Assembly (NCBI RefSeq): GCF_003313385.1
Contig: NZ_QMHN01000001.1
Span: 1,352,097 to 1,416,096, forward strand
Direction: 5' to 3'
Source of the DNA: Pedobacter chitinilyticus
Lineage (GTDB): Bacteria > Bacteroidota > Bacteroidia > Sphingobacteriales > Sphingobacteriaceae
Length of the DNA stretch: 64,000 nucleotides
The notes beneath the pieces are model-generated. The model had not been told where the DNA came from, made no database searches, and saw only the letters and a program-made list of their open reading frames with translations. Below are positions 33,583-42,600 of this stretch, in pieces. The position numbers and the translations under genes were made by a program. Numbering within the stretch: position 1 is the stretch's first letter; each line of letters opens with the position of its first letter.

Positions 33583-34614
33583 ATGACTGGACCTGATCAG
33601 TTTCTTTTCTTTTTTAGCGCCCTAGGAGCCTTTAACGGTTTCTTGCTCTCTATTTATTTCGCCATCCATGCCAAAAAGAAAATTTTCACCAATTACTTTT
33701 TATCTCTTTTGTTGCTGGTTTTAAGCATTAGGGTCATCAAATCTGTTTTTTTCTATTTCAATCCACAGCTATCCAATATCTTTATCCAAATTGGGCTTTC
33801 AGCCTGTATACTTATCGGGCCATTTCTTTTTCTTTACCTCAAAGCATATGCAGAAGATAAAAAAACTAATTGGGCCAACCATGTTCTCCCTTATTTGATA
33901 GGCATCAGTATACTAGGCTTACTTTATCCTTATGTTGAACACACCTTTATTTGGAGAAAATGGATTATAAAAACCATCTATGTACAGTGGTTCATCTACA
34001 TCATTTTGTCGGCAAAATACCTTAGGCCTATTTTTAAAAAAATCAAAAAACGCGAAAGCTTACGCAAAATAGATATTTGGTTATTCAGCATCTATACAGG
34101 CGTTAGTTTGATTTGGCTAGCCTACGCCATGGCGGCGTATACCTCCTACATCACTGGCGCCTTATCATTTACATTTATCCTATACGTAGCCATATTACTG
34201 TTAGTTTTCAAGAGCAGCAGCGAAACCACATTTTTTGACGAAAAAGAGAAATATAAAAACAAAGCGATCGATCAGAAAACATTAGCAGCGATTAGCCAAA
34301 AACTAGGCCTGATCACTGAACAAGAACTGTTCCTTAATCCAAATTTCACCCTTGAAGAAGCAGCCAAAGAGCTGAAGCTGAGCAAGCATACCCTATCTCA
34401 ATATGTTAATGAAATATTAGGTAAATCTTTCTCCAACCTCATTAAAGAATATAGAATTGAAAAAGCTAAGAAGTTATTAGAAACTAAAAAAAATTATACC
34501 ATCGAAAGTTTAGGCTACGACAGTGGCTTCACCTCAAAATCAACTTTCTTTACTGCCTTTAAAAAAGTAACGGGGCTCACTCCTGCAGAGTATCAAAAAG
34601 CCTATTCCAAATGA
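33583..34614 (+). CDS. Membrane-anchored AraC-family regulator
   Basis: 343 aa. The N-terminal two thirds hold about seven membrane helices (FLFFFSALGAFNGFLLSIYF, YFLSLLLLVLSIRVIKSVFF, IGLSACILIGPFLFLYLKAY, VLPYLIGISILGLLYPYV, WFIYIILSAKYLR, IYTGVSLIWLAYAMAAYTSY, LSFTFILYVAILLLVF). The C-terminal AraC domain (about 250-343) has two HTH units, FTLEEAAKELKLSKHTLSQY and YTIESLGYDSGFTSKSTFFT, ending AFKKVTGLTPAEYQKAY. A sensor fused directly to its DNA-binding domain in the membrane. It precedes the two NTF2-like genes, its likely targets. Confidence 0.92.
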   Translation: MTGPDQFLFFFSALGAFNGFLLSIYFAIHAKKKIFTNYFLSLLLLVLSIRVIKSVFFYFNPQLSNIFIQIGLSACILIGPFLFLYLKAYAEDKKTNWANHVLPYLIGISILGLLYPYVEHTFIWRKWIIKTIYVQWFIYIILSAKYLRPIFKKIKKRESLRKIDIWLFSIYTGVSLIWLAYAMAAYTSYITGALSFTFILYVAILLLVFKSSSETTFFDEKEKYKNKAIDQKTLAAISQKLGLITEQELFLNPNFTLEEAAKELKLSKHTLSQYVNEILGKSFSNLIKEYRIEKAKKLLETKKNYTIESLGYDSGFTSKSTFFTAFKKVTGLTPAEYQKAYSK

Positions 34615-34718
34615 GTTCTATTTTATAGGATAGCACTTCTACATTATAAACCAAAGCCTTTAAAAGACGTATACACTAGACATTTGCACTCATTATTTAA
34701 CCATTAAAAAATTAAAAA

Positions 34719-35180
34719 ATGAGAAAAGTATTTCTATTTGTCGGACTTAGTCTTTTTTTCCTGAATGTAAATGCCCAAGTAAACGAAACTAAAAATGATT
34801 TACAAGCCATCCAAAAAACATTAGACCTCTACATGGATGGGCAGGCCTTTGGCGACTCTGCCAAGGTGGCGCAAGCCTTTCATGACTCTTGGCAACTTAA
34901 AGGTTTTAGCGACAACGAATTTAGGGTTATCCCTAAAGCAAAGTATTTGGTAGGCTACAAAAAAAGAGATGCCAAACCTAACAATTGGTCGGCCCGTACC
35001 GTATTTATCGACATTTCAAATAATGCGGCCGTAGCTAAGGTTGAAATCAGTACTTCGAGGCTTTTATTTACAGACTATTTCAATTTGCTAAGAACTGATA
35101 AGGGCTGGTTTATTGTAGATAAAATTTCGAGCCGTGTACCCCACAAAACCGTGGAAACACCAGCAGTAAAATCAAAGTAA
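34719..35180 (+). CDS. Exported NTF2-like (lumazine-binding-like) protein
   Basis: 153 aa, signal peptide to about residue 20 (NVNAQ). The body matches the NTF2-like Lumazine_bd_2 type: AIQKTLDLYMDGQAFGDSAK, FHDSWQLKGFSDNEFRVIPK, then AAVAKVEISTSRLLFTDYFN and LLRTDKGWFIVDKI. The C-terminal domain of the next gene's product is the same fold with the same end (TDYFLILKYQGAWKIVHKSY), so the two probably derive from one ancestor. A small exported binding or enzyme-like protein of unknown ligand. Confidence 0.85.
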   Translation: MRKVFLFVGLSLFFLNVNAQVNETKNDLQAIQKTLDLYMDGQAFGDSAKVAQAFHDSWQLKGFSDNEFRVIPKAKYLVGYKKRDAKPNNWSARTVFIDISNNAAVAKVEISTSRLLFTDYFNLLRTDKGWFIVDKISSRVPHKTVETPAVKSK

Positions 35181-35213
35181 TCACCCATTGTTTTTTAGCT
35201 AATACTTAATGCT

Positions 35214-36350
35214 ATGAATAAAATACTAGTATCATTACTTGTTTGCATGGGTGTAAACTTTACCAATAGCCATGCCCAAAAAAAGATTCTGTTTGTAACC
35301 TCTAATCAAGATTTCTATGGGAATACAAAAATAACCACCTCCAATCACTTTCAGGAAATCATAGTGCCTTACCATGTATTTACAACAGCAGGTTACCTTG
35401 TCGATTTCGTTAGCCCAAAAGGTGGTGCAATTCCAATTGGCTATATCAACTCGTCGGATACGCTTCAAAAAAAGTACTTGTACACTGGTTGGTTTATGGA
35501 TAAATTAGCGCATACCATGAAGCCCACTGAAATTAATGGCGACCACTATTCGGCTATTTTATATACAGGTGGAGGCGCAGCCATGTTCGGCGTAGCCGAA
35601 GACAAAACCATTCAAGAAATAGCAAGAAAAATTTACCATAAAAATGGCGTAGTTTCGGCCATATGCCACGGTACAGCAGGTTTAGCTTTCTTGAAGGATG
35701 AGGATGGAAGTTCCTTGTACAAGGATCGAAAAATCACGGGCTATCCAGACAAACTTGAGAATAAAGAAGCCGAATATTACCAAACATTTCCCTTTGCCAT
35801 TGATAAGGCTATCCAGAACAACAAGGGCAATTTTGTTTATTCTGATAAAGGGGGTGACGGCTTTTATGTGGTTGATGGCAGATTTATCACTGGACAAGAT
35901 CCCAGTTCAGCTTCAAAAATGGCTACTGAAATTGTGAAGTTGTTAAATCTTAAGAACACCAATACTTCCTTTATCAAAAGTGATTTGGACCAAGTTAAGG
36001 AAGTCCTTCTCGACTATATCGAAGGTACTGCTAATGGACAGCCCGAGAGATTGCGTAAGGCCTTCCACCCTAATTTCAATTTATATACCGTTGCTAAAGA
36101 CACGCTATGGATACGTTCTGGCGAGCAATACATTTCCAATATCAACGTGGGTGTAAAAAACAACAGAATAGGACGGATCATTTCCATAGATATTGAAAAA
36201 GACGCCGCAATTGCAAAAGCAGAAATTGTAATTCCCAATTTGCGAACTTTTACCGACTATTTCTTAATCCTTAAATACCAAGGTGCTTGGAAAATTGTAC
36301 ATAAAAGCTATTCGTGGCGAGAATTACCAAAGAAAGAAAATAGTAGATAG
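35214..36350 (+). CDS. Exported DJ-1/PfpI protein fused to an NTF2-like domain
   Basis: 378 aa with signal peptide (ending SHAQ, 21). Residues 24-245 are a DJ-1/PfpI (class I glutamine amidotransferase-like) domain: ILFVTSNQDFYGNT, GYLVDFVSPKGG, AILYTGGGAAMFG and the nucleophile elbow VVSAICHGTAGLAFL with Cys151-His152. Residues about 258-370 are an NTF2-like domain homologous to the preceding gene (VLLDYIEGTANGQPERLRKA, TDYFLILKYQGAWKIVHKSY). Cytoplasmic relatives act on methylglyoxal-type damage or as chaperones; an exported fusion is unusual. Operon with 34719-35180 (33-base gap). Terminator follows at 36380. Confidence 0.88.
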   Translation: MNKILVSLLVCMGVNFTNSHAQKKILFVTSNQDFYGNTKITTSNHFQEIIVPYHVFTTAGYLVDFVSPKGGAIPIGYINSSDTLQKKYLYTGWFMDKLAHTMKPTEINGDHYSAILYTGGGAAMFGVAEDKTIQEIARKIYHKNGVVSAICHGTAGLAFLKDEDGSSLYKDRKITGYPDKLENKEAEYYQTFPFAIDKAIQNNKGNFVYSDKGGDGFYVVDGRFITGQDPSSASKMATEIVKLLNLKNTNTSFIKSDLDQVKEVLLDYIEGTANGQPERLRKAFHPNFNLYTVAKDTLWIRSGEQYISNINVGVKNNRIGRIISIDIEKDAAIAKAEIVIPNLRTFTDYFLILKYQGAWKIVHKSYSWRELPKKENSR

Positions 36351-36379
36351 TGTAAAGGCAAACTACGGTTTAAAACAAA

Positions 36380-36412
36380 AAATCCCAGTTTATTAAGCTG
36401 GGATTTTTTTTG
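36380..36412 (+). terminator. Rho-independent terminator after the DJ-1 fusion gene
   Basis: AAATCCCAG / CTGGGATTT stem with a 9-base loop followed by a T-run, 30 bases after the stop at 36350. The A-run before the stem makes it usable in both directions, also closing the DUF5694 remnant on the minus strand. Confidence 0.85.
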
Positions 36413-36416
36413 AATG

Positions 36417-36777
36417 TTAAAGAAGACTCTCTCCCTGTAACTTGTAGTTGGCGCTATCACAAAAAAAAAACTTAAAGTCGGTAAACTTAGCATACTTGTT
36501 TTTAAGGTACAACTGGTACTGCCAGTCCAGCTTGGCCGTTTGATTGAAATCACTCTCTACAAAAATCTGATCAGGCATATACCTTTTCTTCATCTGATCG
36601 GTAATTTGCTCCAAGCCTTTTTGGCTATCTTCCATAAGGATACTCCTTTCCTGGATGATTGAAATGATAGGTGCCCAATAAAATGACATTCACTTTCTTG
36701 TTTTGCGAAAAAGCAGTCAGAAAGCAAAGTGAAAAAAACAAAGAGATCGCTAACTTTTTAAGTATTGTTTTGTACAT
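36417..36777 (-). pseudogene. Frameshifted and truncated DUF5694-like (TraB-like) exported protein
   Basis: From the ATG at 36777 the frame encodes a signal peptide (MYKTILKKLAISLFFSLCFL, then TAFSQ) and NVILLGTYHFNHPGK, the N-terminal motif of DUF5694 proteins, then stops. Removing one base in the AAA run at about 36645-36650 joins it to SILMEDSQKGLEQITDQMKK and PDQIFVESDFNQTAKLDWQY, the next part of the family. Homology ends at about FTDFKFFF, and a repeat motif GTTGGCGCTATCAC with ten A's follows (36447-36470); the usual C-terminal half (family about 250 aa) is missing. So it is a remnant with a single-base insertion plus truncation. A sequencing error could explain the first but not the second. 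Confidence 0.7.
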
Positions 36778-37223
36778 AGGTTTAGTAATTTAATGAGGCG
36801 GCAAATGTCGCAAATGACAGAGATAGTTTAAAAGTTAAATTACCTTATGTCGATGCTGTTTTTAATGTTTTAACGAGGATGGTGTCATTCAACAAACACA
36901 AGATAAAAAGTACCAACTTGACCACAATCTGTCAGCTTTTGCACCGAAAATGTTGGGTTTCGCCTCGGTTCTTCGACACCTCTTCGACAATCTTCAGCAG
37001 ATCATTAGCCAACACCTCCTATTTTTGGCATGGTAAAATCATTCATAAATCTGGCTTAACACTATCATAAAGGGATATTATGGCAAGCTACCAAAGTAGA
37101 GACTGAGACGTAATTCAATCGACCCTTCTTCGACTATTTCCGAAGCGGTCTCGAATATGCCTCGAATAAGGTTCGAATAAGGTACGAGTAAGGTTGCTTT
37201 AAAAATCAGTAAAAACGCGTGCC
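36778..37223. other. 446-base intergenic region with short repeats
   Basis: No credible gene. It contains repeated CTTCGACA octamers (about 36971-36992) and the 11-base tandem repeat at 37151-37194. The left part must hold the former promoter of the DUF5694 remnant. A 63-codon plus-strand ORF (36879-37070) has no protein-like pattern. Confidence 0.6.
37151..37194. repeat. Four 11-bp tandem units (TCGAATAAGGT)
   Basis: TCGAATATGCC, TCGAATAAGGT, TCGAATAAGGT, ACGAGTAAGGT in direct tandem, 30 bases downstream of the SGNH gene's stop codon on its transcribed strand. The 11-base period is close to one helical turn. Confidence 0.8.
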
Positions 37224-37991
37224 CTAAAACAGGGCTTTGTAAATGGCTTTGCCCCAAAAATCGCCTAATAAGTAAGCTCCTTCTTTGTTGGGATGTAGAT
37301 AAAAGGGTCCAAATTTCCCTTCTTCTGGCGCAAGGTATTGTAGGTAATGCTTTTTAAAAAACTTAAAGGCCTTGGTATCGCCCATAAATACCTGACCTGG
37401 ATTTGTTTTTTGATAGCTTTTCACCAGTTTTTGCAGTTGTGGCCCATAGGTTTGCAATCTGTTTAGGCCTTCTTCCATATACGTGGAGCGGTTGTGGGTA
37501 TTTGGACTGTACCAAATGGGCTGCTGATAAACGACTTTACACGCTGGAAAAGCAGACATCAGGCTGTCGGTAATGAGCTTTAAATTGTTGTAATAATCCT
37601 CTTTAGATACTGGTGCCCCCTTAGGTCCTTTTACCGCACTGTCATTGGTGCCCAATTTGATGGAGAACACCAAAAGCGCCTTGGGGTTGGCAAATGATTT
37701 GGCTGCTTTTAGTATCCTCGGAAAATCGGTATTGGTTTGCGGCAGCACATCTACGCTGGTATGTCCGCTTACCCCTTGGTTGGAAAAGTTGACCTCACCT
37801 ACGCCTTGCTGTTGACGCAACCAAGCACAAGCTTCGTTGGGTGGTGCGTCTTTGCCACGATCGGCCAAACCACCCCCAAAGGTGATACTGTTACCGATAA
37901 ATACAATATTGAGGGCCTTATTTTCTTGCTGTGCGTAGCTAAAGGTAATGCTTAAAACTAAGTAAGTGGAGAGGCAAAGGTTACGGATCAT
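37224..37991 (-). CDS. Exported SGNH/GDSL-family esterase
   Basis: 255 aa from the ATG at 37991 (MIRNLCLSTYLVLSITFSYA); the frame extends 54 bases further up, but only this start gives a clean signal peptide. SGNH blocks: IVFIGNSITFGGG (Ser), NFSNQGVSGHT (Gly), FSIKLGTNDSAV (Asn) and FYLHPNKEGAYLLG (His; the Asp usually two or three residues before it is not obvious). Similar to the acetylxylan-esterase-like GDSL enzymes of Bacteroidota. Alone between repeat-filled spacers; no operon partner. Confidence 0.82.
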   Translation of the reverse strand: MIRNLCLSTYLVLSITFSYAQQENKALNIVFIGNSITFGGGLADRGKDAPPNEACAWLRQQQGVGEVNFSNQGVSGHTSVDVLPQTNTDFPRILKAAKSFANPKALLVFSIKLGTNDSAVKGPKGAPVSKEDYYNNLKLITDSLMSAFPACKVVYQQPIWYSPNTHNRSTYMEEGLNRLQTYGPQLQKLVKSYQKTNPGQVFMGDTKAFKFFKKHYLQYLAPEEGKFGPFYLHPNKEGAYLLGDFWGKAIYKALF

Positions 37992-38090
37992 TTTCACGCT
38001 ACAAGATAAAAAGTTAAGTGGATTTAAACAAAGTTCATCAACCATTAACGTAAAGCATAAGCCCCATTACGCTATTGCTTAGGTTTTAAA

Positions 38091-38112
38091 TGGTTGGTGA
38101 TAACACCAACCA
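38091..38112. repeat. Perfect palindrome TGGTTGGTG-ATAA-CACCAACCA, copy 1
   Basis: Nine-base arms, four-base loop. Identical to 38330-38351. Related, diverged versions with core GTTGGYGYTATCAC occur at 36447-36460, 38293-38306 and 38804-38818. Confidence 0.85.
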
Positions 38113-38162
38113 AAGGTTTCAATTGCACGCCTATTCTTTCAAAAAAGATGCGGTACATTTAG

Positions 38163-38206
38163 GTAAAACCTAACGTACTTTTGAGTAAAACTTAACGTAG
38201 TTTTAG
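38163..38206. repeat. Two-unit 22-bp tandem repeat (GTAAAACYTAACGTASTTTT)
   Basis: Two adjacent 22-base units differing at a few positions, in the spacer upstream of the SGNH gene. Confidence 0.75.
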
Positions 38207-38329
38207 GCAAGAGATGCCGTGCAAACTTACCATCCTCGCTTTGTCATCCAGCTCAAAGCAAGGATCATCTTACTGCACTGTTTCAATTTGTGGTTGGCGT
38301 TATCACCATACCGCTCAACTATCTCCAAC

Positions 38330-38351
38330 TGGTTGGTGATAACACCAACCA
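38330..38351. repeat. Perfect palindrome TGGTTGGTG-ATAA-CACCAACCA, copy 2
   Basis: Identical to 38091-38112; lies 12 bases past the stop of the small membrane protein at 38364 and could end its transcript. Confidence 0.85.
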
Positions 38352-38363
38352 GAGGTAAATATT

Positions 38364-38747
38364 CTATTTAATTTTTTTAAACGCCAATAAGCAAGTGATG
38401 ATAAAAAATGCAAAGAAAATAAGTGCAATTCTTATACTTCTTTTAACACTCCAACTATAAAACACTTCATTTAGCTCAGATGAATAATATAGTTTAGGAT
38501 AATTTCCCTTCTTCGTATTAATATAATCTTTTCTTGTAATAACCAATTCATAACGTACTTTTTTGTATAGTACTGTCATATTAAAAGATTCCCCCCTTCC
38601 TGCTTTATTCACTGTTGAAGATATAAAATCATAAGCAATAGGATTTTCTAATATTGGTTTTAAAATCAAATACTTCCTAAAGTAGTTAAAAGCAATAGCT
38701 CCAAAAATTAATGGCAGTATGATGATAAAAATTCTAGTTGATTTCAT
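38364..38747 (-). CDS. Small two-helix membrane protein, unknown function
   Basis: 127 aa. Membrane helices at about 6-22 (IFIIILPLIFGAIAFNYF) and 104-123 (IRIALIFFAFFIITCLLAFK) enclose an 80-residue domain, probably extracytoplasmic, with FNMTVLYKKVRYELVITRKD and PKLYYSSELNEVFYSW. The layout recalls DUF3592-type proteins but the match is weak. AT-rich, like the neighbouring toxin/lipoprotein region, and it follows the RHS operon in the same direction after a 242-base gap. It might be a second immunity-type gene, but nothing proves it. Confidence 0.6.
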   Translation of the reverse strand: MKSTRIFIIILPLIFGAIAFNYFRKYLILKPILENPIAYDFISSTVNKAGRGESFNMTVLYKKVRYELVITRKDYINTKKGNYPKLYYSSELNEVFYSWSVKRSIRIALIFFAFFIITCLLAFKKIK

Positions 38748-38989
38748 CGAAATTACTGTTCTACTTTTTCATTTTTTGTTTCGTTCTGTACGCCACAACC
38801 TGTGATTGGTGTTATCACTATACTACTCCTTTCTTAAATGATCGATTCCCCGCTACTGCAGTTTACATTTGTGTCTGTGCTAGTCCCCTTAACTTCATCC
38901 GCCAATGTTTTCTCAGCAGAAGCATAGACATCACGACAAAAATGCTTACGCTAGTGGTGACTTATATGAACTTTAACTAATTAGAGTAC

Positions 38990-39616
38990 CTAGCTTTTAT
39001 CGATCTGGTAGTCGCTATCGATTATTATTTTCACTATTTTATCATTTTTAATATGATAATAATGTACAACTCCCAATATTAAAGATTCGATTTTAACAAT
39101 ACGGATATTTTCGAGTGTCACTCTTTTTTTGAAAAATAAGTCATAAAATTTTCCACTATTGCTTCCAACTTCTACGCCATTACTTAATTTTATTGCTGAA
39201 TTATTTAAATTAGCATACACAATATCTAACAATCCCGTTTCTTCATTTTTATAAAACTTACAATAGCTGTTTTCAAATGCCACCCGATAGATATCTTCTG
39301 GATATGTTTTGATCTCAAAATTTACTCTCTCATTGGCATTCAAAAAAAATTTAAGGCTGTTAAATTCTCCAAAAGGATAAAACAATTGTTTTAAAGGAGT
39401 AACAAAATTAAGCGTGTCCCCAATTATTTTCAAGTTTTCTATCTCAAGCTCCTCTCTTGAAAAAGAGATAAGAGTATCCTTAGGTGTATTATGGTTAGTA
39501 GAAACAACTTTAGTTTCCTTACCCTGCTTACCATCATTTTTTTTTAAACCATTTATATTGCAAGATGAAAACAGCATTAATATCAAGCAAAAATTAATTA
39601 AAATGTATCTATTCAT
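38990..39616 (-). CDS. Lipoprotein after RHS toxin, candidate immunity protein
   Basis: 208 aa; leader ends LFSSC (lipobox Cys19), then a Lys/Asp-rich linker and a globular body with no motif I know (LINFVTPLKQLFYPFGEFN-like start, NERVNFEIKTYPEDIYRVAF, NSAIKLSNGVEVGSNSGKF, KIESLILGVVHYYHI). It starts 10 bases after the RHS gene whose tip is a predicted peptidoglycan peptidase. A periplasm-facing lipoprotein directly downstream is where an immunity protein against such a toxin would be. The region is markedly AT-rich compared with the RHS core, typical of exchangeable toxin-immunity modules. Function is inferred from position only. Confidence 0.7.
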   Translation of the reverse strand: MNRYILINFCLILMLFSSCNINGLKKNDGKQGKETKVVSTNHNTPKDTLISFSREELEIENLKIIGDTLNFVTPLKQLFYPFGEFNSLKFFLNANERVNFEIKTYPEDIYRVAFENSYCKFYKNEETGLLDIVYANLNNSAIKLSNGVEVGSNSGKFYDLFFKKRVTLENIRIVKIESLILGVVHYYHIKNDKIVKIIIDSDYQIDKS

Positions 39617-39626
39617 ATTACATAAT

Positions 39627-42600
39627 CTATTGTTCTATTTCACTAGAATTTTGACGTCTAACTTTCCAAAAAAGATTCATCAAATCAAAATATTCTTTAC
39701 TTAAATAATAATCATTAGTTACTTCAGTTTTTTTGTTATTCTCTTCTTTATTTGCATTAGAGCTTTTATCCTGCTTTTTAGTATCATCTAATTTACCATC
39801 TTCAGTTTCATTTATTGGTCTGTAAAATCCATAAAAATCAGAGTCTCTATATTGCTTAGCGGAAGCAAAATTTGGGTTTTCTTGAGCTAATTTTTTATTG
39901 CCTCGAGCATGAATCATTTTAAACTTACCATTTTTCCCTACAGCACTTACAATACCAACATGACCATCCCACAATGCGACATCACCAACTTGAGGTAAAT
40001 TTGAATGAACAAACTTCTTTTTATTGTTAAAAAAAGTTTTCATACTTCCTGTATTTTGATCTAAAATGTCTTTAGTGACACCATCAGCGGCTAAAACTCG
40101 ATTGACAAATTCCGAACAATCTTTGCAAGACAAATCAGCTGGGCTTAATCCTGTTCTTAGTTTACCCGTTTCCTGTGCATAAGAGGCACCTGTCATAGCT
40201 CTTGCAGCTTTTACTCGATCTCCCGGCCCTTCACCGTTTATATCAATAAATCTTAACGGATTATTAATAGCATAACTATATGGCGAAAACATCCTAGCCT
40301 CTTCTGCTCTAATGTCAGAAACAATAAAGCGTCCTACGACAGCATCATAGAACCTTGCTCCATAATCATACTGTTCCAGTTCATTTTGCAATTCCTTGCC
40401 GTTGTAAAGATAGTTATTATACAAGCCAATGGGACTACCAGCGGATTTCCTCATACCAAATGGATAATAATTATCTTCTTGTAATCGTCGCAAAGTACCA
40501 TTATTTACATCAAAAGTATAACGAACATTACTTAAATGATCTTTAAGGTCGTATCGATAGATGTAATCATTACCACTTTTAAAAATCATTCCTTCTTCAG
40601 TTTGAATAAGCTCTATGGCATTATTGGTATATTGTATACCTGCTACATAATCTGTATTTGTAGTAGTTGACCCAGCATAAACTTTCCTTAGTTTTCTACC
40701 TGTGGCGTCGTACACGTAATTAATAGAAGCACCAGTTTTGCTAGCACTAACGGGGAGATTTAAATAATTATAAGTAATGGCAAACCCCATTTTACCATCA
40801 ACTATGGCATTTCCATTTAAATCATATTCATAATCTACAGTGGTAATATTATCCACAGAAATTAATTTATTCGCGTTGTAGGTATAAGCATTAGCGCCAT
40901 TACCATCCCTATTTAAGCTTAAAATATTGCCCATCACGTCATAGGTAATTTTCTCAGACATCACGATACCCGTGCTTTCCCCATTCGTCAATCTATTTAA
41001 TCTATCATAGCCATATACAAATTCATTAGATAGATTAGTTGCTTTTCCCCAAGCTTGGCCAGAGATATTGCCATTATATTGTGGGCTGGTACCGTCTTCA
41101 TATTTCAATTCCATACTAAACTGATCGCTGATGCTTTTTTTTAGCCAAGCACGTTCGTTGTAGTTGTAAACAGTAGACTGTAAGCCATTATGTAATTTCT
41201 TTTGTTGTAGCTGCCCCACTTCATTATACAATGCCTCGCTCAAATGTACCTCAGTACCAGCGTTAATGCGTTGATAGGTATTGATCTTCCTTCCTGCATG
41301 GTCATAAAGATAACGGTTCGCTATCGTAGTAGTTGTACCAGCGTTGCGGTGCTGTCTCTCCGTAGCTGCCAAGGTACCGTCAAAATTCCAAGTATTGGTG
41401 GTTTCATCATATTTATTAGTAGCCACCGTAGCACCTGCAAAATGTTGGGCATAGTTTTTTATCATTTTGCCTTTTTCGTCGTAATAATTGATACTCCACA
41501 ACATATTGTTGCTGCCAGTAGTACCATCAAGTACTTTTATTTTGGTAGCAGTCAGCAAGCCTTTTGTTTTAGTACTGCCTCCATTAAATGCATAGGGGGT
41601 TCCTCCTGGTAATTCATAATCATCATAATAATTAAGGAGATGATAAGTATGAATATCTGACGCCAATGGTAATGTTACAGCTGTATATCCTGTTGTACTA
41701 TTCGCCGTACTCCGTGTTTCAGCGAAAGCCGTTTGGTTATTTACGTTTATTTGAAGCGTAGTACGATTAGTATTTGAAGGATTACTCATTTCGGCATCCG
41801 CCGTTGTTTGAGATTGCTGATATAAACCACTTATGGCTAACCTACCCAGTTCATCATATTTGTTAAACAACCATTCTTGAGGTGTTTTATTCCTTTGCTG
41901 CGCATCTTGTGTAAACACTAACTGATCCAACTTATTATAAACCATAAATTCCCAACCTTTTCCAGGGATTTTCTTTTCTATTAATCTGTTACGATGATCA
42001 TAACGGTATTGATAGCAAAAATCATCCAACAAATTTTGGGAAGGCACCGCATCATCAGGATTAGCTCCTGGAGGCAAAACAAAGCTTAAGTTACCAAAAT
42101 CATCGTAAACGTAATAGGTACTTAAGGTTTGCAATATATTTTCATTACTGGCATTGGTAATACTGTTGTATTGTCTTTTTAAAATTACTCTGTCTTCTTT
42201 ATCCTTATATTCCTCTACTGTTCCCGCCTTTAATAAAGTTTGACCACTACTCCAATTCTCATCCTTAGTAACGGTTACGTAAAGTTCACTGATGTCATAA
42301 TATTTGGTGCTAGATAATGTTCGTTTATATTCGTTGGCGGTAGTAGAAGCTACAGTAGCATCATATGCCCTAACCGCATAAGTACCTGTAGCATCATTAC
42401 ATTGGTAATCAGCTCTTACAGAATGTCCGCTCTCTGGTTGCCAAGTTTGACCAGGAGCCCCCTGATTGAGTACCCTGCTTATTGGAGATGCCTCAAACAA
42501 GATTTGGCTGAAGGGAAACATTGTTTTTACAACATTGGCCGATGCTGATAAATTTTTAGCGGGATCATAAAAATCAGCTTGGGCATTCACATCTCCCTGC

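Larger units (their letters stand above)
37992..38363. other. 372-base intergenic region with palindromes and a tandem repeat
   Basis: No credible gene. It holds two copies of a perfect palindrome with arms TGGTTGGTG / CACCAACCA and loop ATAA (38091-38112, 38330-38351), a related half-degraded copy GTTGGCGTTATCAC (38293-38306) and a two-unit 22-base tandem repeat starting GTAAAACCTAACGTA (38163-38184 and 38185-38206). Confidence 0.75.

Noticed and set aside
36308-36553. 81-codon minus-strand ORF across the terminator
   Set aside because: It runs through the terminator and into the 3' end of the DJ-1 fusion gene on the opposite strand; only the DUF5694 frame makes sense here.
36879-37070. 63-codon plus-strand ORF
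   Set aside because: Low-complexity translation over repeats, with no ribosome site, no protein pattern and no neighbour context.
37992-38045. 18-codon extension of the SGNH gene
   Set aside because: It would bury the signal peptide; the ATG at 37991 gives a normal one.
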